Made by a program: the position numbers and the translations under genes
Shown: in pieces, positions 42,620 through 51,867 of the stretch
Layout: each line of letters opens with the position of its first letter
Numbering within the stretch: position 1 is the stretch's first letter
Origin: Floridanema evergladense
GTDB taxonomy: Bacteria > Cyanobacteriota > Cyanobacteriia > Cyanobacteriales > Aerosakkonemataceae
Direction: 5' to 3' (one strand)
NCBI RefSeq assembly: GCF_041929205.1
Contig: NZ_JBHFNT010000035.1
DNA length: 64,000 nucleotides
The notes under the pieces: model-generated
Databases searched by the model: none
Seen by the model: only the letters and a program-made list of their open reading frames with translations
What the model was told of the DNA's origin: nothing

Positions 42620-43885
42620 CTAAACTTTACATTCTACATTAGTAGTTGTTGGCATAGTTTGGGGTGGTAAGGAACCATTTGCCACATCTTTGATTAGTTG
42701 GATATGACCTGGTAGCAACATTTCCAAGGAATATCGTTCTAAGGCTGTTTCCCTGGCTTTTTGGCGCAGTTGGGCCATGCGTGTGGGATGATCCAATACC
42801 TCACTAATTCTATCAGCTATTTGCTTTGGAGCAAAGAAATCTACTAACAATCCATTTTCTCCATCGCTGATTACTTCCTGGACTGGTGGGGTATCGGAAC
42901 CTATGACTAAACAGCCAGCGGACATGGATTCTATCATTGACCAAGAGAGGACAAAGGGACGAGTTAAGTAGACGTGAACTTGAGAGGCTTGTATTACTTT
43001 TAGGTATAGTCCATAAGGTAATGAACCGACAAAATGCACTCTGGATAAGTCGAGAGGCACTTTTTTGAGCATATAGTTTTTATAGGTTTCGCCATCGGGT
43101 AATGCTTTACCGTAACAAACTCGGTCTGAACCGACTATTACTACGTGAGTGTTGGGACGATGTTCTTGTAGGTAGGCGATCGATTCGATAAACTCAGGAA
43201 ACCCACGATAAGGTTCCATTCCCCTGGCTACATAAGTCACTATCTCATCAACTTCTGACAAATCCACATTAGGCAACACTAATTTTGCCCCAGGATTCGG
43301 CTTAAAGTATTCCGTATCTACACCATCATGTAAGACGCTAATTTTACTCTGGAATTCTTTGGGAAATTGCGACCTTTGCCAATAGGTTGGCGAGATTCCC
43401 CAATCACAACTATATAAATCTACTAAAATCGGCGTATTCTTAATCCGAATCCGCGCCATATCATCTACACTCAAAGGGTCTGCTGGGTCAAAATCTGCAT
43501 CTGACCCAATAGCATGATAAAACCACTCAAAATAACACTTTAATTTAGCATTGGGAAAGGCATCTTTAATAAATAAAGTTGGCCCCCAGCCGGAATGACC
43601 GTAAACTATATCAGGGACAAATCCCTCTGCTTTGAGTTGTTCGGCTATCCGAAATACTGCTTGTCCATGTAAAACTCCATTTTCTAAGAATCTCACATAA
43701 TGATGGGTTTCGGGACGGGCTTCCCGACTCGGCTTAAATAATACTTTCCGAACTCCGGGGATTTGCCATTCTGGATTTTCAAATTTTGTCCCAAACAGCA
43801 CTTGATTGTTAGGATCTTTAGCTAAAGCTGTCGCTACATGGCGAAATTGGGCAGGAAAGTTAGGATGTAGGAAAAGTATTTTCAT
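42620..43885 (-). CDS. Glycosyltransferase family 4 protein
   Basis: 421 residues, GT-B fold. The N-terminal Rossmann half opens MKILFLHPNFPAQFRHVATAL. The C-terminal half has ITYVARGMEPYRGFPE-type (here IVTYVARGMEPYRGFPEFIE) donor-binding start and the retaining GT4 motif SWSMIESMSAGCLVIGSDT then PVQEVISDGENGLLV, where the Glu pair contacts the nucleotide sugar. It is the last gene of the polysaccharide cluster, 115 bp after the sulfotransferase, with a dispersed repeat in the gap. Confidence 0.88.
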   Translation of the reverse strand: MKILFLHPNFPAQFRHVATALAKDPNNQVLFGTKFENPEWQIPGVRKVLFKPSREARPETHHYVRFLENGVLHGQAVFRIAEQLKAEGFVPDIVYGHSGWGPTLFIKDAFPNAKLKCYFEWFYHAIGSDADFDPADPLSVDDMARIRIKNTPILVDLYSCDWGISPTYWQRSQFPKEFQSKISVLHDGVDTEYFKPNPGAKLVLPNVDLSEVDEIVTYVARGMEPYRGFPEFIESIAYLQEHRPNTHVVIVGSDRVCYGKALPDGETYKNYMLKKVPLDLSRVHFVGSLPYGLYLKVIQASQVHVYLTRPFVLSWSMIESMSAGCLVIGSDTPPVQEVISDGENGLLVDFFAPKQIADRISEVLDHPTRMAQLRQKARETALERYSLEMLLPGHIQLIKDVANGSLPPQTMPTTTNVECKV

Positions 43886-43949
43886 AGGTAAGTCACGACT
43901 AACTAATCAATTTTAATATCCAGTCGGTCACTCCTTGGCTCTATATTTC

Positions 43950-43999
43950 GTAGAACAGGCATCTTGCCTGTTTCGGGGCAGGCAAGATGCCCGCCCTAC
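43950..43999. repeat. Dispersed GGCATCTTGCC palindrome
   Basis: GGCATCTTGCC (43958-43968) and GGCAAGATGCC (43981-43991) are perfect inverse complements around a 12-nt loop, with flanking GTAGAACA and GCCCTAC. This type is widely dispersed in cyanobacterial intergenic DNA. Confidence 0.7.
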
Positions 44000-44000
44000 A

Positions 44001-44768
44001 TTACCAATCAAACTTTCCTCCCAAAAACTCTTCTAGTTGTTGATTATATGGCTGAAAATAAGCTTGCAGTTGTTGGCGAATTTCTTGGGTAACTGCTGGG
44101 TATTCCCCGGAGTTGTATTTGTCGTATTTAGTAAGTTGATAACTGGGTAATTGCAAAAATTCTAGGACTTGATTTAGTGTTGTATTTGGTTGATTATATA
44201 ACTTTTCACTGGGTAAAACCAGAAACTGTTCTTTAGGGAAAAATTGCATCCAATGTTTTAGTTGTTCTACATAAATTCCTCTGGACAAATAGGTGTAGTG
44301 TTGATGATTGTAGCTGTAATAAGTTTCGTCAGCTACCATTTTGGCAGTTTCTCCTTTTAGTCTAGCGGATTCTTGGGCGATCGCATCCTCTAACCCCAAC
44401 TTTTCAAACCCCAACCGCACTTCATGATAATAATGAGAAATTGCCCTTTCTACCGGATTTCTCAACAGCGCAATCAACTTTACTTGAGGAAACAATTCAT
44501 AAACTCGCTGCGCTACTAAGGGATGAAAAATATAATATGGACTAGCTTCCCCAGTTATTAATCCTTGAGAAAGTGGTTTAAACTGTTGTCGATACCAATC
44601 CAAACCTTTAGCAAAATTCAAATCAAAAAAATGTACCTCTTTTTGACTACCAGGTACAATTTGCGGATGTTCAATTAAGTACTGATAGAGAGAAGTTGTG
44701 CCGCATTTTTGTGCGCCAATAATAATAAAATTAGGTTGACCGCTAACAGAAATTTCAGAAACATTCAT
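44001..44768 (-). CDS. Sulfotransferase (PAPS-dependent)
   Basis: About 255 residues. The 5'-phosphosulfate loop is FIIIGAQKCGTTSLYQYL and the 3'-phosphate motif is LLRNPVERAISHYYHEVRLG. GEASPYYIFHPLVAQRV also fits heparan N/O-sulfotransferase-like enzymes. It transfers sulfate from PAPS to a hydroxyl or amino group of a glycan. Start: a GTG at 44783 is in frame but ATG at 44768 (MNVSEIS) is the better choice. It is 75 bp downstream of the multidomain glycosyltransferase. Confidence 0.88.
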   Translation of the reverse strand: MNVSEISVSGQPNFIIIGAQKCGTTSLYQYLIEHPQIVPGSQKEVHFFDLNFAKGLDWYRQQFKPLSQGLITGEASPYYIFHPLVAQRVYELFPQVKLIALLRNPVERAISHYYHEVRLGFEKLGLEDAIAQESARLKGETAKMVADETYYSYNHQHYTYLSRGIYVEQLKHWMQFFPKEQFLVLPSEKLYNQPNTTLNQVLEFLQLPSYQLTKYDKYNSGEYPAVTQEIRQQLQAYFQPYNQQLEEFLGGKFDW

Positions 44769-44843
44769 TAATTTTTGTACCACTGCTACTTTTTACTTAA
44801 TCTAAATTTACTTCATAAATCCTTCTGGATCTTACCTCGTAAC

Positions 44844-47800
44844 TTATTCTATTGCTGCACTTAAAATCGTTTCCTTACTTAACAACAAATGTTTGTTTAA
44901 TTGTGTTGGTAAGTCAAACTTTCTGTTAACTGTCGCATAGGCATTACTTGCCAAACGCGCCGCAACTTCCGGTTCCGATAAACATTGATAAATCGCATCA
45001 GCTAAAGCTTTGGGATTACCCGCTTCCACCAAGTAACCCTCCACCCCATTATCAATCATTTCGGAAATACCAAATACATTGGTACTGACAATTTTTAACT
45101 CAAACGCCATTGCTTCTAAAATCACTCTGGGAAATGACTCTTCAAAACTAGAACAAACAAAGATATCACTCAAGCAGAAAAAGTCATAAACTTCTCTAGT
45201 TTCATGAAAAATTCTAACGTTACTTAACCCCAATTTTTTAATTTGGTGTTCGATATACCGCAGGTAACTAACTACATTTCCGCCAACTATTAAAAAAGAT
45301 AATTTAGGCATATTTTCTGGAGGGTATTTAGCTTCTAATTCCTTAATTGCTTCAATAAAAATATGTTGTCCTTTGCGTTCGCAAATTGTGCCAACAACAG
45401 TTAAAACAACGTCATTTTCGCCTATTCCGTATTTTGCCCTTAATGCCGATTTATCGTGAGTTTGTCGGAAATCATTAATCTCTTTTACGGAAATAGCACC
45501 ATGAATTTTACGGAAATTATCCCGCGAATTTAAAGGTTGAAAAATCCGGCGCGTAGTTTCTGCTTGAAACACTACTCGACTAGCATTTAAAAAGCAATCT
45601 CTTAACAATTTTGGCATTGATTCTTCGCAAGCTTCCCCGAAAAAGTTTTTAATACTTTTATCCAGTGGTGTGCTTTCATGAATATGCCAAATACTAGGAA
45701 TATTGAACAATCTCGCTAATTCCACACCCCAGAAACAAACGAGGGTATTACAAACAATTAAATCAAAGGAACTAATATCGATCGTTTCGCCCATTTTTTT
45801 TAAGCGATTGCGGAAATTTTCTATTTTCTCTTCAGGTAGCGGGAGTTGTTTATTGACTATTTTGACGGGAATATTTAACTCTTCATAAGCATCGCGCAAA
45901 ACTCCATCTTCGGTAGAAATTACCTGGACTTGATATCCACCTGCTGTTGCGAAGTGACGCGCATAAGTGTAAACGATTAATGGCGCACCTTCTAAGTTTA
46001 AGTTATGGGAAACTACTAAAACTTTTAATTTATCTACCCTTTCGGAATGACAATAATGATAGGGATTAATTGCCATCCACATTGATTCCAAGTCGATGCT
46101 TTCATTGAAGTAAGGGTCTTTGAATTGCTCGTACCTTTTAATAAAGTTATAGTGTTCTTTATAGTTGTACTCTTTACCTCTAGAAGCACTGGTTAAATGA
46201 ATTAAAGTTGCTTGGGGTGTGTAGACAATTCTTTGACCTAATTCCCTAACTCGTAAACAGTAATCTACGTCGTTATATTGTACGGAAAACTTTTCTTCAT
46301 CAAAGCCATTTAACTCTCGATAAAGTGCGGTTGAAGTGAGTAAACAAGCGCCTGTAACTGCACAGACATTTCGCGCTGCATGAGGTAAACAAATATAACC
46401 GACTTCCTCTTTTGGTAATTGATGAAATTGATGGTCTGCGAGTCCTTCATGAGGGCCAATTACTACTCCAGCGTGTTGTATAGTTTGGTCAGGATAAAGT
46501 AGTTTTCCTCCGACTACTCCCACACCTAGCAGTGACATCCAGCCTACCATATCTTCTAACCAACCAGGTGCGATCGCTTCAATATCATTATTCAAATGTA
46601 ACATCAAAGGCGTTTCTACATATTTCGCGCCCAAATTCATTAACCGCGCATAATTAAAAGGTTGATTCTCCGTTCTTCCTGAACTCACTACCCGACAATC
46701 AAAGACTCGATTTTGTTTTAATTTCTGGAAATAAGCGTGAGTTTTTGCTTCCTGAGAAGCATCATCCACAATAATTAGTTTGACATACCGTTTATCTACG
46801 GTTTTTTCCAAGCTAGAAATACATCTTTCCAGCAATTCAACTCTGTCTCTCGTAGGAATAATAATAGTTACTGGATTTTCGGCTAAGTGAGAGTTATCCC
46901 ACTTTAATTGATATAAACATAATCCGTGTTTTTGTGCGATCGTAGGCAAGAAAGGTTCAGCTTTAATTCCCCGACGTTGCAAAGCTTCCCTAATTCCCTT
47001 TTCGGCACTCTCAAACACATAACGCTTTTGCGTACCATGAGAAGCAGTACTCTCGCCATGACACCGCCAATGATAACAAACCTTGGCAATGTGCCGAATT
47101 TTTTCCTCACTTGTTTGTTCCGCCACTCTTAAATATAAATCTAAATCCTGCGCCCCTGCAAAACCAATTCGCATTCCCCCAACTTTTTCAACCAAACTCC
47201 TCCGAATTACCGTAAAATGTTGGGTGTAATTGTGCGTCAGCATCATTTCTGGACTCCAATCACCCTTCATCTGCGGGTCATAATGTCTTCCAGTCTCATC
47301 TATTTTATCTTCATCAGTATAAATCCAATCTACCTCTGGATTTTTGACTATACATTCTGCTACTTGTAACAAAGCATCTGCTGACAATAAATCATCATGA
47401 TCCAACAAACCAATATACTCACCAGTTGCCAATTCCAACGCCGAGTTTGTTGCTGCGGAAATATGCCCATTTTCCTTTCTAAAAACTACCTTAATTCTGG
47501 CATCAGCAGCAGCAGCTTTTTGCAGCATCTCTTTCACATGAGGTGCAGTAGAAGCATCATCAGCCAAGCAAAGTTCCCAGTTCGGATAAAATTGGGAAGT
47601 CACCGATTGAATCATTTCTGCTAAGAATTGTTCCGGTGTATTGTAGAGAGGAACAATCACGCTAATTTTTGGCCCAATATCTTTAATTTTAGCCCCATCA
47701 GCCGCCATTATTGTCGCCAGTTTTGGCGTAATCCGATTAATTTCTACCCATCTTTGATAAGGGTCTTGCTCTTGCCAAGGATGAATTACATTATAATTTT

Positions 47801-48428
47801 CAATAGCAATTGTTGGATTAGATTTTAGTTGTTTGTAATAACGGCGCAATTTTCGCACCCATTGCACTGGAGATGGCGATAATCGCCCATGTTTATATGC
47901 TGCTATAGCTTTCTTGATTGCCCCATAAATAAAAGTATAAGCATTAATCGATTTAACTTCCATTGCTGGTGTAGGTTCCAGCGTCACTCGACGAGAAAAG
48001 CAGCAAATTTTTTCCCCAGTTTCCAGCAATACCCAGATTTTAATAACAATATTTCCAGAGAAGTTTTTACCTAAAAATATATTCCATCTAAACCCCGATA
48101 AACCTGAGTTTGGTACATCAGGAAAAACTTGGGCGACATCTGGGCGAGGAAGTCCGTAAGTAATTGGTTCTTCCTCGACATCATCAATAGATAATAGTAA
48201 AGATTGAATGGATTCACTACGACTACAAAGCCAACCAACTACAGCTAAAGTTCCGCTAACATTAACCTCTTTAATTGTAGGTGCATCCAAACAACCCAAT
48301 AATCTACCGCTAGGAGTTACTTCAATAAAAGGTGATTCTTGTACACCAATATTCGTCTGTTTTCCCTGTTGCAGGGTAGACTTGGTACTTTGGAGAATTT
48401 TTTCAACTACACCGCCAATTTTGTTCAT
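44844..48428 (-). CDS. Multidomain glycosyltransferase (GT2-GT2-GT4)
   Basis: 1194 residues. After an N-terminal beta-rich module (about 35-165, GRLLGCLDAPTIKEVNVSG) come two GT2 domains: KISVIVPLYNTPEQFLAEMI with LLDHDDLLSADAL (about 255-490) and VTIIIPTRDRVELLERCIS with MLHLNNDIEAIAPGWLEDM (about 515-775). The C-terminal third (about 800-1190) is GT4, starting LKVLVVSHNLNLEGAPLIVY and containing FEESFPRVILEAMAFELKI. Three catalytic domains in one chain imply it adds several sugars of one repeat unit. It lies 31 bp downstream of the sulfotransferase-GT2-coiled-coil gene. Confidence 0.9.
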   Translation of the reverse strand: MNKIGGVVEKILQSTKSTLQQGKQTNIGVQESPFIEVTPSGRLLGCLDAPTIKEVNVSGTLAVVGWLCSRSESIQSLLLSIDDVEEEPITYGLPRPDVAQVFPDVPNSGLSGFRWNIFLGKNFSGNIVIKIWVLLETGEKICCFSRRVTLEPTPAMEVKSINAYTFIYGAIKKAIAAYKHGRLSPSPVQWVRKLRRYYKQLKSNPTIAIENYNVIHPWQEQDPYQRWVEINRITPKLATIMAADGAKIKDIGPKISVIVPLYNTPEQFLAEMIQSVTSQFYPNWELCLADDASTAPHVKEMLQKAAAADARIKVVFRKENGHISAATNSALELATGEYIGLLDHDDLLSADALLQVAECIVKNPEVDWIYTDEDKIDETGRHYDPQMKGDWSPEMMLTHNYTQHFTVIRRSLVEKVGGMRIGFAGAQDLDLYLRVAEQTSEEKIRHIAKVCYHWRCHGESTASHGTQKRYVFESAEKGIREALQRRGIKAEPFLPTIAQKHGLCLYQLKWDNSHLAENPVTIIIPTRDRVELLERCISSLEKTVDKRYVKLIIVDDASQEAKTHAYFQKLKQNRVFDCRVVSSGRTENQPFNYARLMNLGAKYVETPLMLHLNNDIEAIAPGWLEDMVGWMSLLGVGVVGGKLLYPDQTIQHAGVVIGPHEGLADHQFHQLPKEEVGYICLPHAARNVCAVTGACLLTSTALYRELNGFDEEKFSVQYNDVDYCLRVRELGQRIVYTPQATLIHLTSASRGKEYNYKEHYNFIKRYEQFKDPYFNESIDLESMWMAINPYHYCHSERVDKLKVLVVSHNLNLEGAPLIVYTYARHFATAGGYQVQVISTEDGVLRDAYEELNIPVKIVNKQLPLPEEKIENFRNRLKKMGETIDISSFDLIVCNTLVCFWGVELARLFNIPSIWHIHESTPLDKSIKNFFGEACEESMPKLLRDCFLNASRVVFQAETTRRIFQPLNSRDNFRKIHGAISVKEINDFRQTHDKSALRAKYGIGENDVVLTVVGTICERKGQHIFIEAIKELEAKYPPENMPKLSFLIVGGNVVSYLRYIEHQIKKLGLSNVRIFHETREVYDFFCLSDIFVCSSFEESFPRVILEAMAFELKIVSTNVFGISEMIDNGVEGYLVEAGNPKALADAIYQCLSEPEVAARLASNAYATVNRKFDLPTQLNKHLLLSKETILSAAIE

Positions 48429-48459
48429 GTTTACTCAATTTTTTTGGTGAAATTATTCC

Positions 48460-50958
48460 TTACTTCAGCCCTTGCAATATTTTTTTTATTTTTCCGAGTA
48501 TACCGTTTTTAGGTTGACTAATAATTGTTCGCGCCTCTTGCAATTCTGCTTGAGTGTTGTGAAGTTCTGCTTGAGTTTTTTGCCATTCCCCCTGCATTTG
48601 TTGTAACTGTAACTGCACTTTTTCCCATTCAGCGTAAATCAACTTTGTTTGGGCTTGAGATTCTTCCCAAGCGGCGTGAATTGTTTTTGTTTGTTCTTGC
48701 GCTTGTTCCCAAGCGACGTGAATTGTTTTTGTTTGTTCTTGCGCTTGTTCCCAAGCGGCGTGAATTGTTTTTGTTTGTTCTTGCGCTTGTTGCCATGTTA
48801 ATTGAGTTTGTTGTAACTGTGAATGGGATTTTTCCCATTCAGCATGAATTTTTTTTATTTCTAGTTGTGTTTGTTCCCATTGACTCTGAACTTGTGCTGT
48901 TTGAGATTGAGAATGTCGCCATTCTGTATTAGTTTGTCTCAGTTGTTCTTGTGCTGCTTCCCAAGCGGCTTGAATGCGCTGCACTTGCGCCTGTGATTCT
49001 TTCCCTGCGGCTTGTGTCTTTTCCCATTCGGCTTGAATTTTTTGCACCTGAGATTCGGCTTTTTCCCATTCGGTATGAGTTAAACGCAGTTCTTTTTGTG
49101 CGGCTTCCCAAGCTGTTTGAATTTGGTGCAATTCTTGATGAGAAGTTTCTCCGAAAACTTGCACTTTTTTCATTTCTGCTTCTGCGGCTTCCCAAGCTGT
49201 TTGAATTTTCTGCACTTGGGCTTCTGCTGCTTGCCAATTTGCTTGAATTTGTTCTAATTGTTGTCGCGCTTCTTCCCAAGCAGCTTGAGCTTTTTGTAAG
49301 CGAAATTCCATGTCTTCGCTACGCAGTCTTTCTCTTAACAAATCTGCGTCTTTTTGGGCCAAAATGTTGGCGAAGTTACTCTTATAAATATCCAAGTGTT
49401 TCGTAGATATGTAACGCACTAATTTTTCGTGATTTTCAGGAATTCGACAAAAACTAACCATTGAGTCCTCTCTGACTCGATAATCAAACATGACTTCAGG
49501 AATATGATAGAACTTCCAGCCTTGGGTTGCTGCGCCTAACCATAAGTCCCAGTCTTCATAACCTAATTTATCGGGTATTTTATCATCATAACCACCACAA
49601 TCTAGCCAAACTTGTTTCCGTAAGACGGCACAGGCATCTATATAGTTACCCATTGCCAGTCTATTTATATCAAAATCTGGCACGATCACAATATTTTTTC
49701 TTTGATCAAATAGTTGCACGTCTCCGTAAACTACTCCCACTTCGGGAAATCGATCGAGAATTTCGATGCTTTTGGTAATATATTCTGGTCTAATTTTGTT
49801 ATCGCTGTCTAAAGGTAAGATGTAGCGTCCTCTAGCTTTGCTGATTCCTTTATTTCTCGCTCTAGCTAATCCTTGGTTACTTTGGTCGATCACCCAATAA
49901 CCATTATCTTTTAAATATTGTAAGACTTTTTTGGTTAATGGCTCGGTTGAACCATCATTGACAATAATGATTTCGTAAACTGCGTCTTGGCAAGTTTCCA
50001 CGCTGGAAATTGCTTCTAAGATAAACTCTCCTTGGTTATAGCAAGGAATCACCACTGAAACAGGAATTTCTGAGTTTTCTTCATTTGTCCATTCTGTTTC
50101 TGCTAGTACTTCTGTTGATGTGGTTGTTACTTGCACGTTCTTCACTTCTGTCAATCCTGCTAATTCCAAAGAAAAATTATCGGGTAAATCTGCTGCTGCT
50201 TCTAACTGAGTTAAAAGACTGAGACATTCTGGATATTTATTATAGATATGTTTGACTACTGAACTCTGCCAAGGTAAGTTGGTAAATATCCGCCAGTCGT
50301 AAATTTGTTTAAATTTGGCTTCCCAGTCGCTATCGGGAATTTGCAAATTCAACTTAGTTTTTAAGAGTTTGACTAATCGTTCTGGTTGTTCAATAATGGC
50401 GCTAACATTGACTAAAATGCTTTGGTCTGAATGTTCCTGGTAAAATTTTAATAAGTGCCGATTGTAAAATGCCCAAACTTGCAGTGCATAGTCAGGGCGT
50501 TCGTTAAAAACTAAGGAGTTGGGGCGCACAATTGAGTTTAAGACATCCCAGGGGTAGCGGTAAACAAAGAGGTATTTTACTTCTGGTAATAATTGATGCC
50601 AAAAGTCTAACATTAGGGTGGTGCGGGGGTCTTTCCAACCCCAAATTTCATAATGTTCTTGCCGACTTTTGATTAATTCTTTGGCTGGTTCTGTGTATTT
50701 GGAAAACTTGCTATAATCAATAAATTCGCTGGTTGTCCATCCCCAGTCATGCCAACCAATTTCTGTATTACGGCAGGAATTTTTGAGTACTTCTCTTTGA
50801 AATTCTAAAAAGTCTAAGTCTTCAAAATAGCCTTTGGGATTTAAATAGTCGGATGAAAAGAATCTCTCTCCTAAGTTTACTCCGATCGCTTGAATAAATG
50901 AAGCTACCAATGAAGTGCCTGAGCGGTGCATTCCTGTTACTATCAGCGTCAGAGACAT
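48460..50958 (-). CDS. Sulfotransferase-GT2-coiled-coil fusion protein
   Basis: 832 residues in three parts. 1-230: sulfotransferase with LIVTGMHRSGTSLVASFI (PAPS loop) and YLFVYRYPWDVLNSI. About 298-520: GT2 with PVSVVIPCYNQGEFILEA, YILPLDSDNKIRPEYI (DxD-like) and GYEDWDLWLGA. About 555-812: a long Gln/Glu/Ala-rich coiled coil with a Trp every 14 residues, 16 Trp in all, and one 21-residue spacing. The last residues (NGILGKIKKILQGLK) form a basic amphipathic helix that could bind membrane. It starts 2 bp after the methyltransferase stop, so the genes are coupled. Three 42-bp near-identical DNA units lie at 48664-48789. A chain-terminating, length-measuring role is proposed in the findings. 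Confidence 0.85.
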   Translation of the reverse strand: MSLTLIVTGMHRSGTSLVASFIQAIGVNLGERFFSSDYLNPKGYFEDLDFLEFQREVLKNSCRNTEIGWHDWGWTTSEFIDYSKFSKYTEPAKELIKSRQEHYEIWGWKDPRTTLMLDFWHQLLPEVKYLFVYRYPWDVLNSIVRPNSLVFNERPDYALQVWAFYNRHLLKFYQEHSDQSILVNVSAIIEQPERLVKLLKTKLNLQIPDSDWEAKFKQIYDWRIFTNLPWQSSVVKHIYNKYPECLSLLTQLEAAADLPDNFSLELAGLTEVKNVQVTTTSTEVLAETEWTNEENSEIPVSVVIPCYNQGEFILEAISSVETCQDAVYEIIIVNDGSTEPLTKKVLQYLKDNGYWVIDQSNQGLARARNKGISKARGRYILPLDSDNKIRPEYITKSIEILDRFPEVGVVYGDVQLFDQRKNIVIVPDFDINRLAMGNYIDACAVLRKQVWLDCGGYDDKIPDKLGYEDWDLWLGAATQGWKFYHIPEVMFDYRVREDSMVSFCRIPENHEKLVRYISTKHLDIYKSNFANILAQKDADLLRERLRSEDMEFRLQKAQAAWEEARQQLEQIQANWQAAEAQVQKIQTAWEAAEAEMKKVQVFGETSHQELHQIQTAWEAAQKELRLTHTEWEKAESQVQKIQAEWEKTQAAGKESQAQVQRIQAAWEAAQEQLRQTNTEWRHSQSQTAQVQSQWEQTQLEIKKIHAEWEKSHSQLQQTQLTWQQAQEQTKTIHAAWEQAQEQTKTIHVAWEQAQEQTKTIHAAWEESQAQTKLIYAEWEKVQLQLQQMQGEWQKTQAELHNTQAELQEARTIISQPKNGILGKIKKILQGLK
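48664..48789 (-). repeat. Three tandem 42-bp units in a coding region
   Basis: Three consecutive 42-bp units (48664-48705, 48706-48747, 48748-48789) differ at only one position that I can see (GGC against GAC). Each encodes one 14-residue unit of the coiled coil (TIHAAWEQAQEQTK). Confidence 0.9.
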
Positions 50959-50960
50959 GA

Positions 50961-51845
50961 CTAATTTCCTACTTTTGTTTGCATTAAGTCAACTTTTTCC
51001 GGCCATTTTTGCGGATGCAGCGCCTTTTCTACTGCGGTGGTTTTTAGGGTAACTTGTTTGCCTTTAATTGCTATAAATGTATTGCGATCGGTTTCTTGGT
51101 TTAATCTTTTTCTTTCATAATTAATTACTGGGGGATTGTGACATTCATAAACTGAGGTAAACCCAACTGTTGCCAACAAGTTATAAAAAGAATAGCGGGT
51201 AAACCAAAAACTTGTCGGATTATCTAATGATGCCCATAAGGATTTTTCTTTTTCTTCCGGTGTTGCTTCAACACTGTGTTCCACATAGCTGCTACCCCAA
51301 TATTTCCGATCTTTATAAAGATAGCACTTTTCGGCGTTCGTGCTTACGTGGGTGTCTGCGATCGTCAAATTCTCGCAAACCTCTGCTACACTCTCCATAA
51401 AATAAAAAGCATCGGGCAAATCCAAATGGTAAAAAATGCCCAAACACAATACTACATCAAAACTGCCATACTTGACTTTACTAAGATTTCTCACATCATC
51501 TTGGACAAACTGAAGATTATCTAAACCTAAGATATGTTTAGCAAAATTTGCCTTAGCAAGATTCGCTTTTCTTCCTTCTATTCCAATTACTTGTGCCCCT
51601 TGTAAAGCTAGTTCTACAGCATATAAACCTTCCAAACAAGCTAAATCTAAAACTCGCAACTTTTCCCAAGGTTTATTCACAGTGTCAGCTATTACTTGTA
51701 AGACTCGTCTTACCTTATTTTCTGAACCATTACCTTGGTCAGAAATTGTATAAATTCCCTTGCCAAGGTGAATGTTATGATTAGTCCATTCACCATATTC
51801 AGCAATTATTTCCTGTTGTTTGAGTTTAATAATTTCCGGTTCCAT
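50961..51845 (-). CDS. SAM-dependent methyltransferase (class I)
   Basis: About 294 residues. SAM-binding motif I is RVLDLACLEGLYAVELALQG, motif II ends GIEGRKANLAKA, and FDVVLCLGIFYHLDLPDAFY is motif IV. The family member is most like those in polysaccharide loci that methylate sugar or phosphate groups. The frame is open to a TTG at 51866, but ATG at 51845 (MEPEIIKL) after GAGG is preferred. It is 22 bp after the Wzt stop and 2 bp before the sulfotransferase fusion. Confidence 0.85.
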   Translation of the reverse strand: MEPEIIKLKQQEIIAEYGEWTNHNIHLGKGIYTISDQGNGSENKVRRVLQVIADTVNKPWEKLRVLDLACLEGLYAVELALQGAQVIGIEGRKANLAKANFAKHILGLDNLQFVQDDVRNLSKVKYGSFDVVLCLGIFYHLDLPDAFYFMESVAEVCENLTIADTHVSTNAEKCYLYKDRKYWGSSYVEHSVEATPEEKEKSLWASLDNPTSFWFTRYSFYNLLATVGFTSVYECHNPPVINYERKRLNQETDRNTFIAIKGKQVTLKTTAVEKALHPQKWPEKVDLMQTKVGN

Positions 51846-51867
51846 TATCCTCAACCTAAACCACAAA

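Noticed and set aside
48525..49406. Long open frames on the plus strand and in a second minus frame across the coiled-coil region
   Set aside because: They only translate the 42-bp periodic DNA of the coiled coil in other frames and have low-complexity, repetitive products without ribosome sites.
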